A stretch of 64,000 nucleotides of DNA, from NCBI GenBank assembly GCA_900101355.1, contig FMUV01000001.1, positions 124,001-188,000 on the forward strand, given 5' to 3'. Source of the DNA: Ruminococcus sp. YE282 (GTDB lineage: Bacteria; Bacillota; Clostridia; Oscillospirales; Acutalibacteraceae). Positions within the stretch are counted from its first letter, which is position 1. Every line of letters starts with the position of its first letter. This document shows positions 54,429-62,370 of this stretch, piece after piece. The notes beneath the pieces were generated by a model. It ran no database searches, was not told the DNA's origin, and saw nothing but the letters and a program-made list of their open reading frames with translations. A program made the position numbers and the translations under genes.

Positions 54429-55850
54429 ATGGATGATTTTCAAACACTTACTGATTTTGGGAATCTCTATAATTCTTACCTTGTTTCGTTAAAAGGCAAA
54501 GGTAAGATAAAGAGTGCGGCGAGATTTAATATTATGGCACTCGAAAACCTTTATGTAATGAAGCAACGTCTTTTAAACCATACATATCGAATTTCGCCGT
54601 ATTCAGAGTTTGTAGTTAAAGAACCAAAAGAAAGAATTATAAAATCTGGTTCATTTCGCGATAAGGTATTACAACATTGTTTATGCGATTATGTGTTGAT
54701 ACCAAAACTTAATAATGAATTTATACTTGATAATTATGCCGGACAGATTGGCAAAGGTACTTTGTTTGGTTTGGATAGATTATCGAAGCATCTATTAGAT
54801 TTCTATTCCGAACGCGGTTGTAATGGTTATATTTTAAAATGTGATATAACTAAATTCTTTTATTCAATTAACCATAATGTAATGAAGAAATTGATTAAAG
54901 AATTATTTACTGATGAGGATATTCAATGGATTTGTAATTCATTTATTGACAGTGTGGATGGTGATGGTCTACCTCTCGGAAATCAAAGTAGTCAAGTTTT
55001 CGCACTTATATATCTTAACGGTCTTGACCATTACATAACCAAGGAATTAGGTTGCAAGTATTATGGTCGATATATGGACGATTTTTATTTACTTTCTGAT
55101 GATAGAGAATATCTCAAAGAATGTTTGGCTAAAATTAAAAAATATTTGGCTAATCTCAAATTAACATTGAATAACAAAACCGAGATTGTTTCAATGAGTA
55201 AGGGAATACGATTTCTCGGATTTCATACATATCTTACCGAGGAGGGCAAGATTATCCGCAAACTTAACAGTGATAACAAAAGACATATTAAAAAGCGTTT
55301 GAGAAAATATGCAAAGTTAGTTTTTGATGGCAGAATGGAGAGAAAACGCTTTAATGAGATATATCAATCGTGGCGAAATCACGCTTCTCACGGTAATTGT
55401 TTTAAACTGATTTATGAAATGGATTTATTTATGGATGAATTAATGAATGAGCAGAAAACAGAATTAAGAATAATTATTGCCGGAAGTAGAGATTTCAATG
55501 ATTACGAATTTCTAAAGAAACAACTGTCTAAATTTATCAAAGACCACCAGAATAGGAGATTTACTATTGTTAGTGGTGCAGCCCGTGGAGCAGACCAACT
55601 CGGAGAGAAATACGCAAGAGAGAAATGTATTCAATTAAAGCGTTTTCCTGCGGACTGGAATAACCTTGGACGGAGTGCAGGATATATTCGCAATACTCAA
55701 ATGCTGGATTATATCAAGCAAAATGATTGTGAGGGATATGTATTGGCATTTTGGGATGGTCAGAGCAAGGGAACACGGCATATGATTAAAACCGCCAAAA
55801 AAGCGGGAGTGACCGTTGAAATAAAATTTTTCAAAAAAAAATTAATGTAA
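54429..55850 (+). CDS. DGR reverse transcriptase fused to SLOG/DUF2493
   Basis: 473 residues. Residues 1-335 are an RT: ILKCDITKFFYSI (motif A), GLPLGNQSSQVFALIYLN (motif B; DGR RTs often have an altered [LIV]GxxxSQ) and YYGRYMDDFYLL (YMDD catalytic loop). Residues about 345-465 (RIIIAGSRDFNDYEFL, TIVSGAARGADQLGEKYA, AFWDGQSKGTRHMI) are a DUF2493/SLOG Rossmann-like domain that binds nucleotide ligands. No strong ribosome site; the start lies at the end of the TR RNA. Confidence 0.85.
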   Translation: MDDFQTLTDFGNLYNSYLVSLKGKGKIKSAARFNIMALENLYVMKQRLLNHTYRISPYSEFVVKEPKERIIKSGSFRDKVLQHCLCDYVLIPKLNNEFILDNYAGQIGKGTLFGLDRLSKHLLDFYSERGCNGYILKCDITKFFYSINHNVMKKLIKELFTDEDIQWICNSFIDSVDGDGLPLGNQSSQVFALIYLNGLDHYITKELGCKYYGRYMDDFYLLSDDREYLKECLAKIKKYLANLKLTLNNKTEIVSMSKGIRFLGFHTYLTEEGKIIRKLNSDNKRHIKKRLRKYAKLVFDGRMERKRFNEIYQSWRNHASHGNCFKLIYEMDLFMDELMNEQKTELRIIIAGSRDFNDYEFLKKQLSKFIKDHQNRRFTIVSGAARGADQLGEKYAREKCIQLKRFPADWNNLGRSAGYIRNTQMLDYIKQNDCEGYVLAFWDGQSKGTRHMIKTAKKAGVTVEIKFFKKKLM

Positions 55851-55865
55851 ATAGCAAAAAACATA

Positions 55866-55894
55866 TTGACAAAATTTTAGAGTTGTGGTATAAT
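55866..55894 (+). promoter_or_regulatory. Promoter of tRNA cluster
   Basis: TTGACA, 17 nt, TATAAT; junction motif directly upstream. It leads into the tRNA/tmRNA region. Confidence 0.8.
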
Positions 55895-56064
55895 TCTAAA
55901 TGTAGTCAAGAGAAGCCGATGTGGGTCGGCAATTCTTAAAATCTTTAATGTAAATAGCACAAAAAATATAAATCGAGTAGTGAGTATAGAGCCATATGAA
56001 GTGCGCCGCGACGTACAACCGTTAGCTGAATCCGTACAAATTCGCTATCGGGCGGCAGAGATTA

Positions 56065-56138
56065 GGAGCCTTGTGTAGTTTGGTTTAGCATCGCGCGATA
56101 GTTAGCGCGGAAAGCAGGTTCGATTCCTGCTGGTTCTG
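56065..56138 (+). tRNA. tRNA with 8-nt anticodon loop
   Basis: Acceptor GGAGCC.../GGTTCT, anticodon stem CGCGC/GCGCG, loop GATAGTTA (8 nt), T arm GCAGG/CCTGC. Anticodon unclear (AGT if the extra base is ignored). No CCA encoded. Confidence 0.55.
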
Positions 56139-56188
56139 GCTGAAAAGAAAATCTCTTAAAAGCACAGATTATGAAAAAGTAGTGACAG

Positions 56189-56281
56189 GAAAATGAGAAT
56201 AGAAGAAAACCGTTGATGATACTACGCGCGGGTTGAATCAACCTCTACTCCCATAGGTGAGAGTCCTATGGCTCGATTTTC
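56189..56281 (+). ncRNA. tRNA-like RNA
   Basis: GAAAAT/ATTTTC ends, a central GGTTG/CAACC hairpin and a long CCATAGG/CCTATGG T-like arm. Not a regular tRNA; could be a degenerate class II tRNA. Confidence 0.35.
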
Positions 56282-56283
56282 AA

Positions 56284-56357
56284 TGGGCTATGGTGTAGCG
56301 GTAACACAGCGGACTTTGACTCTGCCATCTCTGGTTCAAATCCAGATAGCCCAGCCA
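56284..56357 (+). tRNA. tRNA-Gln(TTG)
   Basis: Acceptor TGGGCTA/TAGCCCA, loop CTTTGAC, T arm CTGGTTCAAATCCAG, encoded CCA. The next 350 nt (56358-56708) contain an AAGGCA/TGCCTT hairpin at about 56512 and no recognisable gene. Confidence 0.9.
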
Positions 56358-56708
56358 GAGGTCGAACTGCCTTTAGCCAAAAGAGTTTGTTTTCATACTT
56401 TTGTTTATCGGAAGTAAGGTTTGCGCGTTTTACTTAATAAGAGCGTGGAGTACGGTTTCAATTTAAGCCGAGGGAAGTTTATTCATTCTGACCTATGGAA
56501 AGCGAATGGGTAAGGCAGGATTCGTGCCTTGTATATCGGAGATTACAAGTAATCATATTCCGGGTTGGCTGCGAGATATTGATTACACAGATTAGGATGA
56601 CAACCTACTTTCAACCGCAAAAGATAACAATAGTCAATAAATTTAATGGCTCGCGGCTCGCAAAGAGCGACCACATATTATGACTTTGGCGGAAGTCGCG
56701 GGTTATAT

Positions 56709-56804
56709 GGCGCGGTAATCCTAATTGGTAAGGAGTTGTCCTGCTAAGACAATAGTAGCCGGGTTTATCTCGGTGTGTGAGTTCAAGTCTCACCCGCGCC
56801 GCCA
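56709..56804 (+). tRNA. tRNA-Ser(GCT)
   Basis: Acceptor GGCGCGG/CCGCGCC, loop CTGCTAA, long variable arm, encoded CCA. Confidence 0.85.
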
Positions 56805-56972
56805 ATGGTTCTCGTTGACCCAGAATAACGAGCGATGCCCAATGAGAAGCGGGCGTGAAGTCTGTCAGTCAGACAATGCTGAGATAGCGGCTGCGTGTTA
56901 AAATGCTTGGATTTTGCGGTTTTTCGCAGAGGATTTCGCGTGAAGAAATGGAGTAAGAAAAACCGTATATAT

Positions 56973-57372
56973 GGGGCTGAAATAGATTCGACAGGGCGCA
57001 GAAAACATATAACTTCGCAGGAATGTAACATCCTTAAAGTACATCTTAAAAATAAACGACACTACTGTTGTTACGCTTCATCCCGCGCTTTTAGCAGTTC
57101 TCGGTCAGAGAGCCGTAGCGTGAGATTCCGATAAGCACCTGCTATTCGGTCTAACTTATCGGACGGAAATAGAATAGCAAACAACGGTTTCTTGCCTCCG
57201 TAAAAGGTAAGTGTTGGAGTGGGTGTAATTCCTTACATCTCCATTCGTTTCCCGCGAATTAAAACAATGTTGTGGTTTGCAGATTGCCACGGAGCAAAAT
57301 CGGCTATTGCGTGAAAAGAGTTAGTGTGGGTATGTGTTTTGGACACGGGTTCGATTCCCGTCAGTTCCACCA
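56973..57372 (+). ncRNA. ssrA: tmRNA
   Basis: 5' GGGGCTGAAATAGATTCGAC and 3' GGGTTCGATTCCCGTCAGTT plus CCACCA form the tRNA-like domain; 400 nt is the usual length. The likely tag frame starts near AACGAC at about 57055 and reads NDTTVVTLHPALLAVLGQRAVA to a TGA at about 57121; this frame is a guess because the tag does not end in the usual ALAA. Phage tmRNAs can rescue ribosomes during host takeover. Confidence 0.9.
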
Positions 57373-57868
57373 GTTATAGGGTTAGGCAATTTGTTAGTGT
57401 GCTTTCCTAATTTGGCATATTACTGTAATGCCAAAGGGAAATGAGGGTTTTGCCAATGCCGGATAGAAAGAGGTTGATTCCGGCTATGTTTCTAAAGGAT
57501 GCGGTGCGGAATAGCAGGACTGATATAAGTGATGGAGAAGAAATTCAGAGAAGTTGCTATATGTCGAGGATAAGTAGTCCATCCTGTTCCTTTTGAAACG
57601 AGAATCGACTAAGGGCATCAGGGACTCCCCCGATTGCACGTATTTCGTGCATTACGAAGGCAATAAAGTTAGTAATAACGTGAGCAACTATGGTGAGGGA
57701 AGGGAGTCGCTGGACAGTGGGAAAGTCCAGGTTTTGAAGAAAGATGAACCAAATCCACATCTATAAAAAGGATTGGTGGTAGTGGAATCTTTGTATTCAC
57801 CCGATGAACCTAACTCACATCGTTAAAAAGAGTTGGTGGTGGGTGTGTTGTTTTTACGACTCCGGACA
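57373..57868 (+). ncRNA. Possible large structured RNA
   Basis: About 500 nt without coding sense but rich in stems (GCACG/CGTGC, CTGGAC/GTCCAG, CCGGA/TCCGG). Two tandem copies of a 38-nt unit begin GATGAACC at 57745 and 57802 and end GTTGGTGGT-like. Between tmRNA and tRNA-Gly. ROOL or GOLLD RNAs occupy such phage tRNA sites; I cannot confirm either. Confidence 0.4.
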
Positions 57869-57889
57869 GCCCGGAAAGACGGGCAATTT

Positions 57890-57964
57890 GCAGATATGAT
57901 GTAGCTGGTAGCATATCAGCCTTCCAAGCTGAATGGGCGAGTTCAAATCTCGTTATCTGCTCCA
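57890..57964 (+). tRNA. tRNA-Gly(TCC)
   Basis: Acceptor GCAGATA/TATCTGC, loop CTTCCAA, encoded CCA. Confidence 0.9.
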
Positions 57965-58141
57965 ATGCTGATTGAGCTGGTGAAAGACCTCCCCAACTAT
58001 AAGGGGTGAACTGTTCGGCTCGTATAATTAGCAGCATAGTTGGTAGCACTACGGTCAAGAAGCTATCCGCGATTGGTGGTTGACGTAGGGATTTGACAAC
58101 CAATAACCATCTGACACCTCGGAAAGACGAGGCATATATGT

Positions 58142-58217
58142 GGCGGGTTAGTCAAGAGGTTAAGATACGCGGCTTTCAATCGCGTGACGCTGGGTTCAAT
58201 TCCCGCACCCGCTACCA
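58142..58217 (+). tRNA. tRNA-Glu(TTC)
   Basis: Acceptor GGCGGGT/ACCCGCT, stem CGCGG/TCGCG with loop CTTTCAA, encoded CCA. Confidence 0.85.
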
Positions 58218-58306
58218 TAAGTTCATTTTGAACTTCTTCTCATTAGATAGTTTATTCTTGGATTCGGAATAAATTCATCTTGGCGGCTCGGAAAGACGAG
58301 CAACCT

Positions 58307-58380
58307 GCGGATATGATGTAATGGTAGCATATCAGATTCCCAATCTGATTGTGAGGGTTCAAATCCCTTTATTCGCTCCA
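58307..58380 (+). tRNA. tRNA-Gly(CCC)
   Basis: Stem TCAGA/TCTGA with loop TTCCCAA, T arm GAGGGTTCAAATCCCTT, encoded CCA. Confidence 0.85.
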
Positions 58381-58398
58381 TATAGGTTGGTGCTGAAA

Positions 58399-58761
58399 AT
58401 GATTGAAATAATAATTACATTTGTTGTTCCTATATTACTGAATTTAATAATCATTATTAGTGCAATAATCCAAAATGAAAAAGAGAAACAATGTCACGAA
58501 CACTTACTTCATAGTATTCCACATACTCCTGTTATGGATAAAACTGTGAATGGCGATAGCGATATAAATGAGTTGTTAGAAACTTGTCTCAAATTGGGTT
58601 GTAACGGATTTACTATGAATGAAATGAGAGAGATGCTTAATATAGAGAAAGTTACAAATGATAATATTAGCAAGCCAAAACATTATCCAACAAATTGTGT
58701 GAACTGTGGCGCAGTATTACACGGAAATCAATGCGAATATTGCGGAACGGAATACAATTAA
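58399..58761 (+). CDS. Membrane protein with C-terminal zinc ribbon
   Basis: 120 residues between tRNAs. One N-terminal transmembrane helix (IIITFVVPILLNLIIIISAII), a helical linker and CVNCGAVLHGNQCEYCG. The ribosome site is weak (GGTTGGTG). Unknown role. Confidence 0.65.
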   Translation: MIEIIITFVVPILLNLIIIISAIIQNEKEKQCHEHLLHSIPHTPVMDKTVNGDSDINELLETCLKLGCNGFTMNEMREMLNIEKVTNDNISKPKHYPTNCVNCGAVLHGNQCEYCGTEYN

Positions 58762-58765
58762 ATAT

Positions 58766-58840
58766 GTGGTTGTTGGTGTAACGGTAGCACGGTAGCTTGT
58801 GACGCTATTAGCGTAGGTTCGACCCCTACACTTCCACCCA
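58766..58840 (+). tRNA. tRNA-His(GTG)
   Basis: Loop TTGTGAC, extra 5' G opposite C73, T arm GTAGG/CCTAC, encoded CCA. Two T-T mismatches weaken the acceptor stem. Confidence 0.75.
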
Positions 58841-58842
58841 TA

Positions 58843-58917
58843 TGGCGAGATAGTTTAATGGGTAAAGAACACCACCGGAAGGGTGGAGGCGCAAGTTCGA
58901 CACTTGCCTCGCCAACA
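58843..58917 (+). tRNA. tRNA, anticodon uncertain
   Basis: Acceptor TGGCGAG/CTCGCCA and T arm GCAAG/CTTGC are perfect. The anticodon arm CCACCGGAAGGGTGG gives a 5-nt loop, or a 7-nt loop CGGAAGG with G33 and anticodon GAA. No encoded CCA. Confidence 0.6.
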
Positions 58918-59010
58918 TAAAATTTGTGTGGTGCGTTGCCGAAAAATCGGAGGAAAGCACGATGACCGCGTGGAAAGTCGCGTTGACACTTTGGAAAGAC
59001 AAAGGTATAC

Positions 59011-59085
59011 GCCGATGTAGCTCAGTCAGGTAGAGCAGCGGACGGATAATCCGCGGTGTCGGTGGTTCGATTCCACCCATCGGTT
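59011..59085 (+). tRNA. tRNA-Ile(GAT)-like
   Basis: Acceptor GCCGATG/CATCGGT, stem GCGGA/TCCGC with loop CGGATAA (G in place of the universal U33). No CCA encoded. Confidence 0.7.
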
Positions 59086-59223
59086 GGGCTTTAGAAGGTC
59101 ATACGCCCAACTCACAAGACCTCTCACAGTGATTCGCGACATTGTGGATGCGAAACAAGTGTAATACAACTTGGTTGAGTGCCAAAAAGTGTTGGGCACC
59201 TCGGAAAGACGAGGAGTATACTT

Positions 59224-59299
59224 GTGCGTATAGCAAAATTGGTAATGCACTTGACTTTTAATCAAGAGATTGTCAGTTCGAGCCTGACTACGCACACCA
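59224..59299 (+). tRNA. tRNA-Lys(TTT)
   Basis: Acceptor GTGCGTA/TACGCAC, stem TTGA/TCAA with loop CTTTTAA, encoded CCA. Ends three bases before Y-RNA-like unit 1. Confidence 0.9.
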
Positions 59300-59302
59300 T
59301 AG

Positions 59303-59375
59303 ACGGCTATTTGTAATCTTCCTTCTATCATTGGACTGTAAATCCGATACCACTCATAGATTGCAAAATTCCCGT
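59303..59375 (+). ncRNA. Y-RNA-like unit 1
   Basis: Outer stem ACGG/CCGT, inner stem TTTGTAATC/GATTGCAAA (one G-U), TTCCTTCT after the 5' arm. The interior contains a tRNA-Tyr-like anticodon arm (GGACTGTAAATCC). Confidence 0.8.
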
Positions 59376-59385
59376 TACCTTTTTA

Positions 59386-59470
59386 GCGGCTATGTAGAAA
59401 CTTCCTTCTTCCGTCTCACATACAGAGGTGGATTTCGACCATATGAAATTATAGTTTTTGCAATTCCCGC
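59386..59470 (+). ncRNA. Y-RNA-like unit 2
   Basis: GCGG/CCGC outer stem, TGTAGAAAC/GTTTTTGCA inner stem with two wobbles, TTCCTTCT. The interior has a GGTGGATTTCGACC hairpin resembling a T arm. It ends 31 nt before the TerD-like protein start. Confidence 0.8.
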
Positions 59471-59501
59471 GAAATTAAAAAACAAAAAAGGAGAAAAAGA
59501 A

Positions 59502-61736
59502 ATGAATGTATTAAATGAAATTTTGTTGAGAAGAAAAAATCAGCTCATTCTCGAAAATGTAAACCCGGATTATGGACAGACCGACAGTGAAAAGGCAATG
59601 GTCGGCGCAATCCTCAAAAATGTTCAGTCACTTGGATTTACGTTTGCCCGCGATGTGCTTGAAATTCTGTTTCACTATAACCGCGCGGAGTTAGAGTCAT
59701 TCTATCGTGACCTCATTCCCGAGTTGAAGAAACTTGTCGGCGCAGACGTTCAGTACAATCCTATGTACCCGAACTTCCCGCAGCAGGTAATGGAAGCAAG
59801 CGATGCGGAACTGTTCATTAACGCCATTATTCATTATTGGTCGTTTGGAACGCTTCTCCCGCAGTACGAGAAGCAGGAAAGACTGCCTTTAATTGATGAC
59901 AATAAAATGACGGTTTTATCGACAGGAAATTGCAAGAACGTAGGCGAAATCTTGCAAAATTTGCTTAAATCTCCTACAAATCTGTCTGAAAATGACAGAA
60001 ATGACATAGCAACTTGCATAAAAAATATGCCAAATTATGCAGAATTTTTGCCGGACGAGATTCCGCTCAAAGAAAACGTTGCTTTCTTGGGAAAACTCAT
60101 TATTGAGCAAACTCCGATTAAAACCAGCCGAAATATCGAAAAATATTTCAAAACTGCGACAGATGTTCTTCGTTTGGTCACTGCATTGTCTGACGGCGAC
60201 ATCAGCCTTGCGACAAAGACTCAGTACAGAAACCTTCGTCGAGCAGAACGCAGGATTATAATGAACTTACTTGCAAATTGCGGAAATATCTTGGAGGATT
60301 TGTACTGCTATAAGTATGAGTGGTTGTACATTGGCAAAATGCTCCACGTTGGCGAGTATTGGTATATGAAGAAGTACAACAACGTCAGAGGTGCTTTCTA
60401 TACCTTCCGCAACGAGAAGAAGCCTATGTTTATGGCTGGCAAGGTTCAGGCAGCTATTCTCAAAAACGATATGCTTGAGGCGGCAAATATGCTGAAATCA
60501 AGACCCGGCGATTTTGCAAGACAGCTTGACAAGTTGCTCAGAGATAGCGATGAAAAGCACATTGCATATATCACGGCTGCGTTTGCGGAAGTCGCGGAGA
60601 AAGTTTCAACTCCTGTTCTGTTGCAGGTCAGAGAACACTTTATCGAGCGCAAGGGCGAGAAAATGCCTATAAGAGTGTTCTTCCCGAAGGGCAATGTTGC
60701 AAAAGCTATGGTTATCCCGAATGACCTGCCGGCAATTTCTGTCACCGCTTGTCAGCAAATTGTTGATACTTGCAACAAGGCTTTGGTCGCGCAGTTCAAG
60801 ACGAAAGAGCCTATGGGTAAGGTTTATATCAATCCCGATTTCAAGAACTATCTCGTGCCGTTCAGCCAGAGAAGCGCAAGTTCCGCGAATAAAATCGTTG
60901 TGCGCGGAAGTAAGTTGCCCATCAATCCAAAGGCAAAAGCTGTTCGCGGATTTATTTGGTGGACAAATATGGGTAGCAATGATATGTACGATGGCAGAGT
61001 TGACATTGACCTTTCAGCGGCAATCTATGATGAGAATTGGAACTACGTTGAACACGTTTCCTATACTAATCTCCGCTCTAAGAAGTACAACGCTTGTCAT
61101 TCCGGCGACATCACGAACGGCGGGTCTGTAAACGGCGACGGCGTGGCTGAGTTCCTTGATGTGGATATTGATTCCGTTGCAAGAAATGCAGGAAGATATA
61201 TCGTCTATCAGGTTTACAGTTTCACAAGGCAGAAGTTCTCTGAAATGCCCAACTGCCGATTCGGTTGGATGGAGCGTGAGGACGTTGATAGTGGTGAAAT
61301 CTTTGAACCAAAGACGGTTGAGATGAAGATTGACCTCACTTCCGAGAGTGACGTTGCAATTCCCGTTATCTTCGACTGCGTGGAGCGCAAATTCATTTGG
61401 TGTGATATGAACCTCCGCATTGCACAGACGAGATTGGGCGGCAATAACCTTGAAAGCAATCTCAAAGGTACAACTGCTACTTGCTATGCGCTCACTCATT
61501 TCAACAAGCCCAATCTGTATGAGTTGGTTTACCTCAATGCTTTTGCAAGAGGTGAGATAACCACCGACAGAAACGCGGCGGATATTATCTTCGACAATGA
61601 TAAGACGATTCCTTATGAGGTTGTCGAAACCGTTGACGAGGTTACGGGATTACCTTCTCGCACACTCCGCGACAAAACGGAAGTTCCGATTATAGACAGC
61701 TATAACTTCGATTTTCTTGTCGGAGAGCTGTTATAA
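59502..61736 (+). CDS. Helical (Ro60/TROVE-like?) plus TerD-domain protein
   Basis: 744 residues from the ATG eight bases after GGAG. Residues 1-450 are helix pairs as in HEAT-type rings. Residues about 500-720 are a TerD domain: VDIDLSAAIYDENWNYVEHVSYTNLRS, CHSGDITNGG, GDGVAEFLDVDIDSV, then GWMEREDVDSGEIFEP. TerD domains bind calcium. I recognise the C-terminal half as that of bacterial TerD proteins with long helical N-termini. Flanking by eight Y-RNA-like units suggests that the helical part is an RNA-binding, Ro60-like ring. No vWA domain follows, unlike classical Ro60. GC-rich biased codons suggest strong expression. Confidence 0.65.
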   Translation: MNVLNEILLRRKNQLILENVNPDYGQTDSEKAMVGAILKNVQSLGFTFARDVLEILFHYNRAELESFYRDLIPELKKLVGADVQYNPMYPNFPQQVMEASDAELFINAIIHYWSFGTLLPQYEKQERLPLIDDNKMTVLSTGNCKNVGEILQNLLKSPTNLSENDRNDIATCIKNMPNYAEFLPDEIPLKENVAFLGKLIIEQTPIKTSRNIEKYFKTATDVLRLVTALSDGDISLATKTQYRNLRRAERRIIMNLLANCGNILEDLYCYKYEWLYIGKMLHVGEYWYMKKYNNVRGAFYTFRNEKKPMFMAGKVQAAILKNDMLEAANMLKSRPGDFARQLDKLLRDSDEKHIAYITAAFAEVAEKVSTPVLLQVREHFIERKGEKMPIRVFFPKGNVAKAMVIPNDLPAISVTACQQIVDTCNKALVAQFKTKEPMGKVYINPDFKNYLVPFSQRSASSANKIVVRGSKLPINPKAKAVRGFIWWTNMGSNDMYDGRVDIDLSAAIYDENWNYVEHVSYTNLRSKKYNACHSGDITNGGSVNGDGVAEFLDVDIDSVARNAGRYIVYQVYSFTRQKFSEMPNCRFGWMEREDVDSGEIFEPKTVEMKIDLTSESDVAIPVIFDCVERKFIWCDMNLRIAQTRLGGNNLESNLKGTTATCYALTHFNKPNLYELVYLNAFARGEITTDRNAADIIFDNDKTIPYEVVETVDEVTGLPSRTLRDKTEVPIIDSYNFDFLVGELL

Positions 61737-61745
61737 TACAATTTG

Positions 61746-61829
61746 GCGGCTAAGAGATTCCATCCTTCTAATGATAGGTTCAACTCCTGTTGTAAGTGTG
61801 GTTTACAATGTAGGAAACTCAATTTCCGC
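61746..61829 (+). ncRNA. Y-RNA-like unit 3
   Basis: GCGG/CCGC, inner stem GAGATTCC/GGAAACTC (one mismatch), ATCCTTCT. The interior has a T arm (ATAGG-TTCAACT-CCTGT) followed by TGTAAGT, which pairs with GTTTACA: a T arm and acceptor stem closed by a short loop, i.e. a permuted mini-tRNA. Confidence 0.85.
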
Positions 61830-61845
61830 AATTACACTCATTTTT

Positions 61846-61940
61846 GCGGCTAAGTGCAATCATCCTTCTATTTTTACATAATGAAGAAAATAATGCTAAC
61901 CGTCGTGGTTAGCCCCAAAATTTGATTGCACAATTCCCGC
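61846..61940 (+). ncRNA. Y-RNA-like unit 4
   Basis: GCGG/CCGC, inner stem GTGCAATC/GATTGCAC perfect, ATCCTTCT. Interior hairpin GCTAACC/GGTTAGC. Confidence 0.85.
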
Positions 61941-61957
61941 GCTTTAATTCACATCCT

Positions 61958-62044
61958 GCGGCTAAATCATAACATCCTTCTAAAAAAAGAACTTGCGCTT
62001 TAGGCGCGACTAAATACATAAGATTTTGTTACGATAATTTCCGC
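61958..62044 (+). ncRNA. Y-RNA-like unit 5
   Basis: GCGG/CCGC, inner stem ATCATAAC/GTTACGAT (one wobble), ATCCTTCT. Interior hairpin TTGCGC/GCGCGA. Confidence 0.85.
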
Positions 62045-62075
62045 AAAAAAATTAATGTAAATAGCAAAAAACATA

Positions 62076-62104
62076 TTGACAGAAATATCATTCTATGATA
62101 TAAT
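62076..62104 (+). promoter_or_regulatory. Promoter of Y-RNA-like units 6-8
   Basis: TTGACA, 17 nt, TATAAT; junction motif directly upstream; unit 6 begins 27 nt after the -10 box. Confidence 0.85.
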
Positions 62105-62130
62105 CTTAAATGTAAGTTAAACAAACTATT

Positions 62131-62206
62131 GTGGCTAACAAAATTCATCCTTCTACCCGTATGGGAACAAAATTGGTAGTTTGTCTATTGAATTTTGAAT
62201 TTCCAC
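62131..62206 (+). ncRNA. Y-RNA-like unit 6
   Basis: Outer stem GTGG/CCAC, a compensatory change against GCGG/CCGC. Inner stem CAAAATTC/GAATTTTG perfect. Interior CCCGTATGGG hairpin and a D-arm-like ACAAAATTGGTAGTTTGT. Confidence 0.85.
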
Positions 62207-62221
62207 TTTTACATAGTTTAA

Positions 62222-62353
62222 TCGGCTAAGAAACATCATCCTTCTAAAAAGTGTTAATCTGTTTGTCGTGGGTTCGAGTCCCACCACGCTACGAATGTAG
62301 GGTGTAGCTCAGTTGGTAGAGCAACAGCGAAAAGTCGATGTTTCAATTTCCGA
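62222..62353 (+). ncRNA. Y-RNA-like unit 7 with permuted tRNA
   Basis: Outer stem TCGG/CCGA (compensatory), inner stem GAAACATC/GATGTTTC perfect. Inside, a tRNA 3' half (TGTTAATCTGT, GTGGGTTCGAGTCCCAC, CACGCTA) comes first and the 5' half (TAGGGTG, TAGCTCAGTTGGTAGAGC, ACAG) second. Acceptor strands pair at six of seven positions, ACAG pairs with CTGT, and the Y stem replaces the anticodon loop. Asn-like (GTT). Confidence 0.85.
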
Positions 62354-62370
62354 ACAATAATTGAATTTGG

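Noticed and set aside
54167..54436. Open frame across the DGR template repeat read as a gene.
   Set aside because: No ribosome site, and it merely overlaps the end of Avd, the template repeat and the RT start; this region is template RNA.
56895..57134. 79-codon frame overlapping tmRNA as a protein gene.
   Set aside because: It lies within the tmRNA and its flank, has no ribosome site, and ends in low-complexity Ser/Arg.
57966..58020. CTGATTGAG...GAAAGAC looked like a hammerhead ribozyme core.
   Set aside because: The core has an extra base against CTGANGA, and stem II cannot form between it and GAAA.
59331..59501. Longer N-terminus of the TerD-domain protein from 59331.
   Set aside because: The added codons run through structured RNA units 1 and 2, and the strong ribosome site serves the ATG at 59502.
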